A stretch of 64,000 nucleotides of DNA, from assembly GCF_001008165.2 (NCBI RefSeq), contig NZ_CP011452.2, positions 620,001-684,000 of the forward strand, written 5' to 3'. Made by a program: the position numbers and the translations under genes. Of this stretch, positions 9,974 to 19,477 are shown in pieces (within the stretch, counting starts at the first letter, position 1; every line of letters begins with the position of its first letter). The stretch is from Croceibacterium atlanticum. Its GTDB lineage: Bacteria; Pseudomonadota; Alphaproteobacteria; Sphingomonadales; Sphingomonadaceae. Below the pieces are notes generated by a model. That model saw nothing but the letters and a program-made list of their open reading frames with translations, had not been told where the DNA came from and made no database searches.

Positions 9974-11362
9974 TTAATCAGGCGTTTCGATATCGGCGGG
10001 TAGTTCCAGCACGAAACGGGCGCCCTGCCCCGGTGCGCTATCGACGGAAAGCTCCCCGCCCATGGCCCGGGCGAGCCTGCGCGAAATATACAGGCCGAGA
10101 CCTGATCCGCCATCGCCCTTCCGGCCAAGCCGTTCGAACTTGCGAAACACCAGCTCGCGCTGTTCTTCTTCCAGTCCTGCGCCCTGATCGGCCACGATAA
10201 TCCGGGCCACTGTGCCATCGCGTTCCGCGCGCAGCCAGATCTGAGAATTCTCCGGAGAATAGCGGATCGCATTCCCCAGCAGATTCAGCAGGATCTGCAG
10301 AACACGCCGGAATTCGCCAATGGCGGGGGCTGTCTCATCGGGTTTTGGTGCGTCGACTTCGATACCGCGCTCCTGCGCGCGCATGCTGAGAATACCGGCT
10401 GCCCGGCGCGCCAGATCGGTCAGGTCGATCCGGTCCGGCGCCGTCTGGAAATCTTCGCGTTCCACCACTTCGAGATCGGTCAGATCGTCGATCAGGGAGA
10501 GGAGGTGTTCTCCGGCAGATGCAATGTCAGCGGCATAATTGCTGTATTCTTCAGCCAGCGGTCCAGCCAGCTGGGTGCGAATTGTCTCTGCATTGGCGAT
10601 GATTCTCGCCACGGGCTGGCGCAGCACAGGCGCCAGTTCCCGGCCGAGCGGGAGCGTAAACCCGGTTTCGCGCCGATCCTCTTCGGTCGGCGGCGGGGCG
10701 GGTTCCTTCATCGGCTCCTGCGCCACAAGGTGAAGTTCAAAACCGGCACTGCCGGGTTCCGGCCTGCCAAGCGGGATCAGATAGACCGTCCAGTGACGGT
10801 CCGATCCGGGCAGCATGGCCGTCGATCCATCCAGCAGGCGCCAATGCAGGGGTTGCTTGTGATCCTTGCCGGATAAGGCGACGAAATCGGTCCAGGGCTG
10901 CCCTGCCCCCTGGCGCATATTGCCGGCGATCTCCATCAGATCGGGGGTGTTGCATTCGATGGAGAGAATTTGCTGCTTCGGTCCAAGCCGGGCAGACAAG
11001 CCGGCCAAGTGCCGCGCAATGTCCCAGCGACGCTCGATCTCGCCGATGGTTTCCGTTTTGCGGAACTGATCGCTCTGCCAGTTCGAAATGCTGATACTGC
11101 ATCCTTCTCCATCAGGATCGGGTGCAATTTCGGCCCAGGCGGTGATCCGTTCAACGTCGTCCTGGGCGCGGATCGCCCGCGCCAGACGCAAGCCGTAGAG
11201 GCGCGATTTGCGAACCAGCTCCAGCAGTGCAGGTATTGCGATCAAGCCCGGTAATTCACCGCCAATGCGCAATTGCAGGCTGGCAAGCGGCTCGTCAGCT
11301 TCGATCAGCCGATCCCGCCCGTCGCTCTTGCCGCGGCATATATGTGCGCCCGAACCGCTCAC
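9974..11362 (-). CDS. Histidine-kinase-like protein with a degenerate H-box
   Basis: A 462-residue soluble protein with no membrane helix. The first 215 residues form a sensory region of uncertain fold, possibly PAS-like. A dimerisation-like region spans about 235-300. The GHKL ATPase domain at 310-456 is intact: N-box around Asn364 (LLGNAIRYSP), G1 at Asp392-Gly396 (DQGAG), F-box FRKFERLG and G2 GGSGLGLYI at 418-426. In the H-box position the sequence is APVLRQPV (244-251), so Pro245 stands where the phosphoacceptor His is expected and no nearby His replaces it. Start is GTG at 11362, three bases after the stop of the upstream helical protein; the two form an operon. Confidence 0.82.
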   Translation of the reverse strand: MSGSGAHICRGKSDGRDRLIEADEPLASLQLRIGGELPGLIAIPALLELVRKSRLYGLRLARAIRAQDDVERITAWAEIAPDPDGEGCSISISNWQSDQFRKTETIGEIERRWDIARHLAGLSARLGPKQQILSIECNTPDLMEIAGNMRQGAGQPWTDFVALSGKDHKQPLHWRLLDGSTAMLPGSDRHWTVYLIPLGRPEPGSAGFELHLVAQEPMKEPAPPPTEEDRRETGFTLPLGRELAPVLRQPVARIIANAETIRTQLAGPLAEEYSNYAADIASAGEHLLSLIDDLTDLEVVEREDFQTAPDRIDLTDLARRAAGILSMRAQERGIEVDAPKPDETAPAIGEFRRVLQILLNLLGNAIRYSPENSQIWLRAERDGTVARIIVADQGAGLEEEQRELVFRKFERLGRKGDGGSGLGLYISRRLARAMGGELSVDSAPGQGARFVLELPADIETPD

Positions 11363-11365
11363 GCC

Positions 11366-12331
11366 CTAACCCTCACCAGCTTCAACCGGCCTGGCCTGCG
11401 CCAGCATGTCAGTAGCAAGTTCAGGAGAAATTTCATCCGGCATATCCGGCAAGGCCAGATTGGGGCGAATGGTTGCCAATTGCGCGCGAATTTCATTGGC
11501 TTCCAGCCCGGCCATCCGCATGGCCAGGGCGGTTCGTACCGGCGATGCCGAGCGCAGGGCGATGACAGTCCTGTCGCGATCCTGATCCGACGCCACTGCC
11601 AGAGTGGTTGCGAACAGCGCCAGCCCGGACATTTCCACACGCATTGCTGCCCCATCGTGCTTCCGCAGGCTGGTGGCGAGACGTGTGACGAGCCCGCGCC
11701 GTCCAAGCGCTTCGTCAAATGTCTTGCGCAAACTCTTGCGGGCTGAGCGAAAATTGTCCTGCTCAGTCATTTGCGCAGCCTTAAGGGCAAGCAAGGCCTT
11801 GTGAAACAAGTCACCCGGAAGTTCGCCCAGCGGCAGTTCCATACGCCGCTGATGCTGCATGAAACGGGCCTGCGCGGCCAGAAAGCGCATGGCAAGATCG
11901 GCAATTGTCTCGTCACCCGATGCCGTAAGTTCCTGCACCAGCGGAGGCAGCACCGGATCGATGGCGCAGCGTTCGGCCAGATCTTCCGTCAGGCGCCCTT
12001 CCAGCGCCATTGCATGTGCGTGGGCAAGCAATTCGTCATCCAGGCCCAAACGGTGCACCAGGCGTTCGATATGTTCTTCCAGAAAGGCGGTGCGATCTGC
12101 CGTACCTTCCGCCTGGGCAACGGCGAACAGCAACTGATCGGCAATGTCGAACAGCATACCCCGGACCCGCGCGATCACTTCATCGGTGAACAGCGCGGAA
12201 TCCTCGCAACTCAGAAAATGACGCAGGACCGGACCCGTGCCGGCAAGCACGGTGTCGCCGCGCCGCAGCTCTTCACGCAGCGCTTCTTCCACAGATGTCT
12301 CGGCCTGCTTCGCCACCGGAGCCTCGTTCAT
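11366..12331 (-). CDS. Helical conserved protein, tentatively DUF2336-like
   Basis: A 321-residue, almost entirely alpha-helical soluble protein rich in Ala, Leu, Glu and Arg, with no membrane segment or catalytic motif I can recognise. The pattern of amphipathic helices resembles DUF2336 proteins of alphaproteobacteria, but this is a tentative match from overall appearance only. It lies between the nucleotidyltransferase-like membrane gene (34-bp gap) and the kinase-like gene (3-bp gap), so it probably works with the kinase-like protein, perhaps as a partner or input module. Confidence 0.65.
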   Translation of the reverse strand: MNEAPVAKQAETSVEEALREELRRGDTVLAGTGPVLRHFLSCEDSALFTDEVIARVRGMLFDIADQLLFAVAQAEGTADRTAFLEEHIERLVHRLGLDDELLAHAHAMALEGRLTEDLAERCAIDPVLPPLVQELTASGDETIADLAMRFLAAQARFMQHQRRMELPLGELPGDLFHKALLALKAAQMTEQDNFRSARKSLRKTFDEALGRRGLVTRLATSLRKHDGAAMRVEMSGLALFATTLAVASDQDRDRTVIALRSASPVRTALAMRMAGLEANEIRAQLATIRPNLALPDMPDEISPELATDMLAQARPVEAGEG

Positions 12332-12365
12332 CGGCCCGCATTAGCCGAATAGGGTTAAATGGGCG

Positions 12366-13544
12366 TTATGCCTGCCTTTGCGCGGCGATGGCGCCCATCG
12401 CCACAATCAGCAGGCCCGCCAGCATTACACCCGCTTCGGCGAGGCCGAAAGCGGCCGCGAGCGAAAATGCCAGCGCCAGCAGCGCTCGATCGCCGAGCAA
12501 GGCCGGCCAATCGCGCCTCCTGGCAATCCGCGTGGCACGCAGGGCGCCGACCAGCATGAGCGGCGGGAAAAGCGCATTCTGCCAGGTGCCCCCGATCGCA
12601 AGCGCGCCGCAGCCGACCAGCGCCAGGTCCACCAACCATGGCAACACACCCAGCAGGTCAAAACGGGCTCGTTCAAACACGAATGGTGCAGCCTTCAGAT
12701 GGGCCAGCCCGCGTGCGAAGGATGAAAGGAAAGCGGCAATGGCCACAAGAGGGAGGCCGGCGGCAGGCGAAATTTGCCAAGCGATGGCCAAAGCGGCCAG
12801 CAAGAGCAATGGCACCGTGCCGAGTATGGCTGGTAAGGCGTTGGAAAACGATAATAATTTTGCCGCAGAGTGTCTTAGGATGATGCCGGCAAGCCTACCC
12901 GTCGCGGCGAAACGCTTTTCTACCGGGAGGTGGCTTTTCAACCAGCTCTCCTCCAGCGCTTGTGCATCGTCGTCATCGTCGATCAGTGCCCAGCTCGCTT
13001 CCCCGAGCAGGGCGTCGGAGAGGCGCTTTTCCGGGACGCGCGCCTGCAGCGCGATACGCAGCAGAGCAGCGTGAGGATCGCTATCGTCCGGCAGATCGGC
13101 AAGCCGTTCGACCAGGCCGCCGGGAAGGATCAGCGCGCCTGCCCAGGCCCGTTCAAGATCGATCCGTTCAAACCCCGCCGCCACGCCGGGCCCGGAAGAA
13201 AGCGTCAGCACCGTGCCGCCCTTTTCGAAAGCGGTCAAAGCCTCTGGCTCTTCAGCAAGAAGTCCGGGCGAAAGCACCAGCAATTCATCCGCTGCGCGCA
13301 CCGCCCCAAGCAGGCCATGACTGCCCCTGATTGTCTGGAAGCGGGCACCTGCGCCCTCCGCCGCATGGCGCAGGGCGATTGCTTCGGGCGAGGCGCCCTC
13401 GCCCAGCCCGATTATCTTCCGGCACCCGGCGGCCAGCGCGAAGCCGAGTTGACGTTCCGCAAGGCTGCGCCCGGCAATCGCCAGCGTTTGTCCTGTTTCG
13501 CCGTGTCTCGGCTGCCGTGAAATTGAAATAAGGGCGGCACGCAC
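12366..13544 (-). CDS. Degenerate nucleotidyltransferase-like domain fused to a membrane domain
   Basis: A 392-residue two-part protein. Residues 1-210 resemble a sugar-nucleotidyltransferase Rossmann fold: AGRSLAERQLGFALAAG at 24-40 matches the usual segment after the nucleotide-binding loop, but the GxGxR...K loop is absent. Residues 235-390 contain about five or six hydrophobic segments. The order recalls nucleotidyltransferase/CDP-alcohol phosphotransferase fusions, yet the DGxxAR...G...D...D motif is missing, so both halves look catalytically dead or changed in function. The start is GTG at 13544 with AGGAG six bases upstream. It heads the three-gene run towards the kinase-like gene. Confidence 0.7.
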   Translation of the reverse strand: MRAALISISRQPRHGETGQTLAIAGRSLAERQLGFALAAGCRKIIGLGEGASPEAIALRHAAEGAGARFQTIRGSHGLLGAVRAADELLVLSPGLLAEEPEALTAFEKGGTVLTLSSGPGVAAGFERIDLERAWAGALILPGGLVERLADLPDDSDPHAALLRIALQARVPEKRLSDALLGEASWALIDDDDDAQALEESWLKSHLPVEKRFAATGRLAGIILRHSAAKLLSFSNALPAILGTVPLLLLAALAIAWQISPAAGLPLVAIAAFLSSFARGLAHLKAAPFVFERARFDLLGVLPWLVDLALVGCGALAIGGTWQNALFPPLMLVGALRATRIARRRDWPALLGDRALLALAFSLAAAFGLAEAGVMLAGLLIVAMGAIAAQRQA

Positions 13545-13612
13545 GCCCGGCTCCTGTCTGCTAGGCGGGTGTGACTAGGCGCTTGTGAAGCACCTGCCAA
13601 GCGGGAGCGGAA

Positions 13613-13924
13613 TCAGTTTGTCGCAGATGGAAGGAAACTCGCAGAAAACTCTGCCAGTCTGCGGATGATCACGGGGTCTCCCGGTGCCCCATCCAGCGCT
13701 TCGTCGGCCAGACCGATCAGGGTCTGCGAATGGAAGCTGGCACCCAGCCCCTTCAGTCTCTGGGCTGCGGTGATCCAGTTGCCATCGCAACGGGCGCGTT
13801 GCAGCAGATCGATCTGCTGGGCCATGCTTTCCAGAAAACATGCCCGCAGTTCAGATACAAGACCCGGATCCTCACCGGCTGCAGCGGCGAGATGTGCGTC
13901 GAAATTGCCCGATTCATTGGCCAT
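13613..13924 (-). CDS. HPt-like protein lacking the phosphoacceptor histidine
   Basis: A 103-residue helical protein with the layout of a histidine phosphotransfer domain: the N-terminal helices contain GEDPGLVSELRACFLESM and the central helix AAQRLKGLGASF at 53-64. In true HPt domains this helix reads AHxLKG; here Gln55 replaces the histidine. It should keep the four-helix fold but not carry phosphate. It is divergent from the TipN-like gene, separated by 69 bp, and lies 68 bp upstream of the nucleotidyltransferase-like gene on the same strand. Confidence 0.7.
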   Translation of the reverse strand: MANESGNFDAHLAAAAGEDPGLVSELRACFLESMAQQIDLLQRARCDGNWITAAQRLKGLGASFHSQTLIGLADEALDGAPGDPVIIRRLAEFSASFLPSATN

Positions 13925-13993
13925 TTCGGTTCGATAGTGGATGAGGTGTTAAGCTGGGGTTTATCGCGCACGGACCTGTGATATTGAAAGTTC

Positions 13994-16735
13994 ATGTCTG
14001 GCAGGAAAAACCTGGTGGCCATTGGCCCGGAATCGCGCAGCACCGATGCTGCAAATGTCGCGTCGGAAGAACGTGACGCAGCTGACAATATGGAGGTTCT
14101 GCCCGAACCGGCCGACGAGGTCGAAGAGGAATGGATAGAAGAGCCCGAAGAGGATGGGTCTACCACTCCTGCTTGGCTGGCGCCCGCGTTTGCAGCGCTG
14201 GCCATAGTCGTGTGGTCAGTGTTTTTCGGTTGGGTTTATCAGGCGGAGATACTGGATGGTGCCCCGCCCACCCGCTGGGTGGAATGGATAGTCGACTGGT
14301 CGGTTCCGGTCCTGCTCGTGATCGGCCTGTGGCTGCTGTCCATGCGCAACAGCAGGCGTGAAGCGGCTCGCTTCGGCGCCACGGCACATCTGCTTTCGCG
14401 CGAATCCGCGCTGCTGGAAAGCCGGCTTACCGTCGTCAATCGCGAACTCAGCCTGGCCCGGGAATTCATCGCTGCCCAGTCCCGCGATCTTGAAGCTCTT
14501 GGCCGGATTGCGAGCGAGCGCCTATCCAGGAATGCGCAGGAATTGCAGAGCCTTATCACGGATAATGGCGAACAGGTGGAAGCCATTGCGCGGGTCAGCG
14601 ACACTGCGCTGGAGAATATGGGCCAATTGCGCAGCGAATTGCCGGTGATCTCCAATTCGGCGCGCGATGTCAGCAACCAGATCGGCAATGTCGGCCAGGT
14701 GGCGCGGGTTCAGCTGGACGAGCTGATTTCAGGCATGAAGCGGCTCAATGAATTCGGCGAAGCAAGCGAACACCAGGTCGAAACGCTTCGGTCCAAGGTC
14801 GATGCGGCGATCTCTGCTTTTGAAGAGCAGGCCCGTGCCCTTGGCGGACTGGCGGATGATCGGTTTGAAGCGCTCAAGGAACAGAGCATCGCCTTCCGCG
14901 AAGAGCTGGATGGTCACGAGACCGAAGCGGTCGAAGCCCTGCGCCGCCGTGCGGCCGCGTTGGAAGAGGAACTCGAATCCCGCCGCGCGGAGATCAAGGG
15001 CAGCGAGGACGAAGCATTCGAAACACTTCGCAGCCGGTCGACGGCGCTGCGTCAGGAATTGACGCTGAGCGAGAAGGCGGCAGTGGATGCAATGCGCCTG
15101 CGTGCCAGCGCCCTGGAAGAAGAGCTGGAAGGGAAGCGGCAGGCAATTCAGGCTGCCGAGGAATCGGCACTGGACGTGCTGCGCAGCCGGCTTGCCCAAT
15201 TGCGCGAGGAAGGCGGCCGCATCGGCCGGTCGCTTCGCGAGAGCGAAAGCGATGCAGCGGAGGCCTGGTCTGCGGCGGTTTCCGGCCTCGAAGAGCGTAT
15301 GTTCGATGCCATCCGCAAGATTTCCGAAGTCGATCAGCAGGTACTCGACAATGCGCGCAAACGGCTTGATGCCCTGAGCAGCGAAGCTGCCCGCGTCGAT
15401 GCGATGATAGTCGAACGGTTTGAAGCGTTCGAGGCTCAGCTTGCCGAACGGAACAAGCTGGCGGAAGAGCGGGAAACCAGTTCGCTTGCCGAGATCGAGG
15501 AGCGGTTCGCTGCCTTCGATGCGCGGATCACTGAAAGGCAGGAGGAACAACTCGCCCATGTGGCCGGTCTGGCCGAGAGAGGAGACGCTCTCGCCGACAG
15601 GCTGACCGAACTGGGATCGGAGATCGAGCGGATTTCCTATCTCGGCCGCAAGGCGCAGGACGGGCTGACCAATGCCGCCGGCGAACTGGCTGCCAAGCTG
15701 ACCGAAAGCCGCAATGTCCTGAACGAAAATACCGAGAAAGTTTCGGCTCTTACGGATCACAGTGTGCGTCTGCTGGAAATCATCCGTGCGGGCGCGAAAC
15801 ATAGCGGGGAGGAACTGCCCCGCGCAATCGGCGATGCCGAGGAACGATTGGTTGCCTTCCGCAAGCAGGCCAGCGAATTGCGCGACGTGATCGCCGATGC
15901 CGGATCCAAGAGTGCCCAGCTTGCCAGCAATGTCGAGAATGCGCAGAGCGGCGGCACAGATGCTTTGGAACAGATTACCCAGATGGAAGCGCGGCTTGGC
16001 GAACTGGCCAACCGGTCCCGGAACCTGGCGGAACACGCCCGCGAAGAACTGAGTTCCGCGATTGCCCTGCTCGAGGAAAAGGCCAATGGCGCGCTTGGTC
16101 AGTTGAGCGAGGAACAGGCAGCAGCGATCCGCAATATTGCCGAACGGATTGCCGCGGACAGTCACGAAGCCATTGGCAGCGCGGTGAGCGAACATGCCGA
16201 GAAAGCCCTGGAACTGCTGCAGAGCAGTGCCTCCCGGGCCAGCGAAGCCGGACGCGAAACCGCGATCCAGCTACGCGATCAATTGTCCATGGTGAACGAA
16301 CTGGCCGGCAATCTGGAACGGCGGGTTGCCCATGCGCGGGCCCGTGCGGAAGAACAGGTGGACAATGATTTCAGCCGGCGGATGGCGCTGATCACGGAAA
16401 GCCTGAATTCCAATGCGATCGATATCGCCAAGGCTTTCGACACCGAAGTGACCGACACCGCCTGGTCCAGTTACCTGAAGGGCGACCGGGGCATCTTTAC
16501 CCGGCGTGCCGTGCGCCTGCTCGACAATCAGGATGCCAAGGCTGTTGCCGAACTGTATGGCGAAGAACAGCAGTTCCGCGAGACGGTGAACCGCTATATC
16601 CATGATTTCGAAGCGATGCTGCGATCGGTCCTGTCGACCCGGGACGGCAATGCGTTGGCCGTCACCGTCCTCTCTTCCGAAATCGGCAAGCTCTATGTGG
16701 CGCTGGCGCAGGCGATCGATCGCCTGCGCAACTGA
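13994..16735 (+). CDS. Large membrane-anchored coiled-coil protein, TipN-like architecture
   Basis: A 913-residue protein with an acidic cytoplasmic N-terminus (1-58), two membrane helices (about 60-82 and 99-117) and then roughly 780 residues of nearly continuous charged coiled coil (130-900). Repeating units such as ALRRRAAALEEELESRRAEI and similar ALEEELEGKR segments occur near 310-400. Caulobacter TipN, a pole-marking protein of 888 residues, has the same plan of two N-terminal membrane helices plus a long coiled coil. Homology is inferred from architecture and size only; an SMC-like or generic scaffold protein is the alternative. It stands alone on the plus strand. Confidence 0.6.
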   Translation: MSGRKNLVAIGPESRSTDAANVASEERDAADNMEVLPEPADEVEEEWIEEPEEDGSTTPAWLAPAFAALAIVVWSVFFGWVYQAEILDGAPPTRWVEWIVDWSVPVLLVIGLWLLSMRNSRREAARFGATAHLLSRESALLESRLTVVNRELSLAREFIAAQSRDLEALGRIASERLSRNAQELQSLITDNGEQVEAIARVSDTALENMGQLRSELPVISNSARDVSNQIGNVGQVARVQLDELISGMKRLNEFGEASEHQVETLRSKVDAAISAFEEQARALGGLADDRFEALKEQSIAFREELDGHETEAVEALRRRAAALEEELESRRAEIKGSEDEAFETLRSRSTALRQELTLSEKAAVDAMRLRASALEEELEGKRQAIQAAEESALDVLRSRLAQLREEGGRIGRSLRESESDAAEAWSAAVSGLEERMFDAIRKISEVDQQVLDNARKRLDALSSEAARVDAMIVERFEAFEAQLAERNKLAEERETSSLAEIEERFAAFDARITERQEEQLAHVAGLAERGDALADRLTELGSEIERISYLGRKAQDGLTNAAGELAAKLTESRNVLNENTEKVSALTDHSVRLLEIIRAGAKHSGEELPRAIGDAEERLVAFRKQASELRDVIADAGSKSAQLASNVENAQSGGTDALEQITQMEARLGELANRSRNLAEHAREELSSAIALLEEKANGALGQLSEEQAAAIRNIAERIAADSHEAIGSAVSEHAEKALELLQSSASRASEAGRETAIQLRDQLSMVNELAGNLERRVAHARARAEEQVDNDFSRRMALITESLNSNAIDIAKAFDTEVTDTAWSSYLKGDRGIFTRRAVRLLDNQDAKAVAELYGEEQQFRETVNRYIHDFEAMLRSVLSTRDGNALAVTVLSSEIGKLYVALAQAIDRLRN

Positions 16736-16741
16736 TGCGGC

Positions 16742-17038
16742 TCAATAATTTTCGGGGTCGCTATATCCGGGCGGCCCCGCGCCGAAGAAGTCGATATCTT
16801 CCAGCGTGATCCAGCCATAGATGTAATTTGAGACGTAAAGGCCGCAAACTATCGTGGCCATGATCGTCGCGCGCAGGATCACGCGGCCCGGCCGGAAATT
16901 GGCAGGGGCGCTGTCGGCCTGGCCGGGTATCTTCTCGATGCCCATTTCATCATGTGTTCGCACCCCGAAGGGCAGCATCACCAGCGCGCTGAAGACCCAG
17001 CAGAGAAAATAGATTGCCAGTACGGAAGTCCACGCCAT
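16742..17038 (-). CDS. DUF1467 family membrane protein
   Basis: A 98-residue protein with two membrane helices (about 4-24 and 55-77). The segment LPFGVRTHDE followed by PGQADSAPA is the hallmark of DUF1467, a family widespread in alphaproteobacteria and commonly next to rnj. Function is unknown. It is the last gene of the long minus-strand run starting at nuoA, four bases after the rnj stop, and converges on the coiled-coil gene with a 6-bp gap. Confidence 0.88.
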   Translation of the reverse strand: MAWTSVLAIYFLCWVFSALVMLPFGVRTHDEMGIEKIPGQADSAPANFRPGRVILRATIMATIVCGLYVSNYIYGWITLEDIDFFGAGPPGYSDPENY

Positions 17039-17042
17039 GGTT

Positions 17043-18698
17043 CTATTCCGTCCCTTCCGGCAGGATCACGCGCGTTTGGGGCTTTTTGCCCGACCAGCGC
17101 TGCGCCGCACGGCGAGCGGCAAGCCGCGCGGCTTCGCGGACCGTATCCCGATCTCGCCGGGCCGCGCCCTTCAGCTTTGCGATTGCACTGGCAACGTCGT
17201 CCTGCGCCTCTTCGATGAAGGCGGCATAATCTTCATCCAGCGGCAAGCCGATGCCTTCGATCCGCGCCTTCCCCTGCCGATCGAGGATCACGATCAACAT
17301 GCCATCCCGCGCGAGGCGGCGGCGCATGGTAATCGCTTCGCCATCGGCGGGTACGATAATGTCACCGTCCAGGACAAGCCGGCCGCTGTGAACCTCCGCG
17401 ATCTTGCCTGGCGCACCGGGCGCAATGCGGACGATATCGCCGTTTTTCTGTACCACGGCATTGGCAATACCGTGGTCGAGGCCGAGCCGCGCCTGTTCCT
17501 GCATGTGGCGCATTTCGCCATGAACGGGCACGAGAATATCGGGGCGGAGCCAGCCATAAAGCGCTTCCAGCTCCGGCCTTCCCGGGTGGCCTGAAACGTG
17601 AATTTCGCTTTGCCGGTCAGTCACCATCTGAATACCGCGTTCCGCCAGGCGGTTCTGCACGCGGCCGATGGCGATTTCATTGCCGGGGATCTGACGGCTT
17701 GAGAACAGCACGACATCCCCGCTGGTCAGGCTGATCGGGTGGTTATCCTCCGCAATGCGCGATAATGCCGCACGCGGTTCGCCCTGCCCGCCCGTGGCCA
17801 TGATCAACACTTCTCCGCGCGGGAGCGCCATGGCCGTGTCGAAATCGACAGGTTCGGGGAAATGCTGGAGATAACCGTTATTCTGCGCGACTTCGATTAT
17901 CCGTTCCAGGGAGCGTCCGGCGACGCATAATTTTCGCCCCGTCTCCTGCGCGACATGGCCCAGGGTTTGCAGGCGCGCGACATTGGAAGCGAAAGTGGTG
18001 ACGAGCACCCGCTTGCCGCCATGACGCTGAACTTCCTCCAGCAGCCCGCGGTACACCGCACCTTCCGAGCCGGAGGGAACAGGATTGAACACATTTGTGG
18101 AATCGCAGACCAGCGCCAGCACGCCTTCATCCCCGATTGCGACCAATTCCTCTTCCGTGGCGGGTTCACCCACCAACGGTTCCTCGTCCAGTTTCCAGTC
18201 GCCCGTGTGAAATATCCGGCCGAAAGGCGTTTCGATCAGCAGCGCATTCCCCTCTGCAATCGAATGGGCGAGCGGGATATAGGTTATCTCGAACGGGCCG
18301 AGCTCGATGCTGCCGTGATCCTCTTCGATCACATAGAGATCGACATCCTTGGCAATGCCGGCCTCCTCCAGCTTGCGCAGGACGAGATCAGCCGTGAACG
18401 GCGTGGCATATACCGGCACGCCCAGTTCGGCCGCGAAATAGGGAACTGCGCCGATGTGATCTTCATGCGCATGGGTCAGCACGATGCCAAGAAGGTCCTT
18501 GGCCCGTTCCTCTATGAATTCAGGATCGGCAAACAGCAGTTCAGTCCCGGGATATTCATTGGCACCGAAACTCATGCCGAGATCGACCATCAGCCATTTG
18601 CCCTGACAGCCATAGAGATTGACGTTCATGCCAATCTCCCCCGAGCCGCCAAGCGCAAGTAACAGCAATTCGTCCTCGGGTGTGTAGTTCTTTTTCAC
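17043..18698 (-). CDS. rnj: Ribonuclease J
   Basis: A metallo-beta-lactamase/beta-CASP nuclease acting in mRNA decay and rRNA processing through 5'-exonuclease and endonuclease activity. At 551 residues it is full length. The metal motif HAHEDH lies near residue 76, HTGDWK further on, and the C-terminal beta-CASP region includes [11 protein letters not shown] and SGHPGRPEL. The start is GTG at 18698, overlapping the coaX stop as GTGA. Being downstream of nuo, birA and coaX it may share their transcripts. RNase E is encoded elsewhere in the window, so this bacterium has both enzymes. Confidence 0.95.
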   Translation of the reverse strand: MKKNYTPEDELLLLALGGSGEIGMNVNLYGCQGKWLMVDLGMSFGANEYPGTELLFADPEFIEERAKDLLGIVLTHAHEDHIGAVPYFAAELGVPVYATPFTADLVLRKLEEAGIAKDVDLYVIEEDHGSIELGPFEITYIPLAHSIAEGNALLIETPFGRIFHTGDWKLDEEPLVGEPATEEELVAIGDEGVLALVCDSTNVFNPVPSGSEGAVYRGLLEEVQRHGGKRVLVTTFASNVARLQTLGHVAQETGRKLCVAGRSLERIIEVAQNNGYLQHFPEPVDFDTAMALPRGEVLIMATGGQGEPRAALSRIAEDNHPISLTSGDVVLFSSRQIPGNEIAIGRVQNRLAERGIQMVTDRQSEIHVSGHPGRPELEALYGWLRPDILVPVHGEMRHMQEQARLGLDHGIANAVVQKNGDIVRIAPGAPGKIAEVHSGRLVLDGDIIVPADGEAITMRRRLARDGMLIVILDRQGKARIEGIGLPLDEDYAAFIEEAQDDVASAIAKLKGAARRDRDTVREAARLAARRAAQRWSGKKPQTRVILPEGTE

Positions 18699-19474
18699 TG
18701 TGCGCCGGCCTTTCGAGCGAGCAATGCGAGGCCTTCCAGCGTCAAATCGGTATCCACCGCGTCAAATATCTCCGTATGTTCATCGAACAGGAGGGCAAGC
18801 CCCCCGGTTGCCACTACCTTGGCCGGGCGCCCGATCTCCCCCCGAAGCCGCGCGATCAGGCCTTCCATCATCGCGACATAACCCCAGAAGACACCAATCA
18901 GCATCTGATCCTCGGTATTGGTGCCGATGACGGAATCTGTCGCCGGGCTCCTTATGGCGATGCGTGGCAGTTTCGCAGTCTGGTTGACCAGCGCATCCAG
19001 GGACAGATTTATCCCTGGTGCGATAATGCCCCCCTTATAGGCACCGTTGAAATCGACCACGTCGAATGTGGTCGCGGTGCCGAAATCTATGACGATCAGA
19101 TCGCCCGAATATTTTGCGTGAGCGGCAAGGGCATTCACTGCCCTGTCTGCGCCCAGTGAGCGTGGTTCTCCTACATCGATGGGGAAATCCCAGGCAGCCT
19201 GCCCTTCCCCCGCAAAAAGCGCCGACAGGCCAAAATATTTTTCGCCCAGAACTTCAAGATTATGGCGCGCGCGGGGCACCACAGTGGAAACGATCATCTG
19301 GGAAATAGCAGAGCGATCCACGCCTTCAATGGCCAGCAACTGCAACAACCAGACGGCATATTCATCCGCCGTCCGCCGCGGATCAGTGGCGATCCGCCAA
19401 CGCGCGCGAATATCCCGTCCATCGAACAAGGCGAATACGACATTGGTGTTGCCGACATCGACAGCGAGCAGCAT
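18695..19474 (-). CDS. coaX: Type III pantothenate kinase
   Basis: First step of coenzyme A synthesis from pantothenate. The 259-residue protein has the ASKHA-fold motifs of Coa[15 protein letters not shown] at residues 5-18, [23 protein letters not shown] and [15 protein letters not shown]. It starts three bases after the birA stop and overlaps rnj by four bases. The order birA-coaX-rnj behind nuoN is typical of alphaproteobacteria and pairs two cofactor genes with respiration. Confidence 0.95.
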   Translation of the reverse strand: MLLAVDVGNTNVVFALFDGRDIRARWRIATDPRRTADEYAVWLLQLLAIEGVDRSAISQMIVSTVVPRARHNLEVLGEKYFGLSALFAGEGQAAWDFPIDVGEPRSLGADRAVNALAAHAKYSGDLIVIDFGTATTFDVVDFNGAYKGGIIAPGINLSLDALVNQTAKLPRIAIRSPATDSVIGTNTEDQMLIGVFWGYVAMMEGLIARLRGEIGRPAKVVATGGLALLFDEHTEIFDAVDTDLTLEGLALLARKAGAQ

Positions 19475-19477
19475 TGC

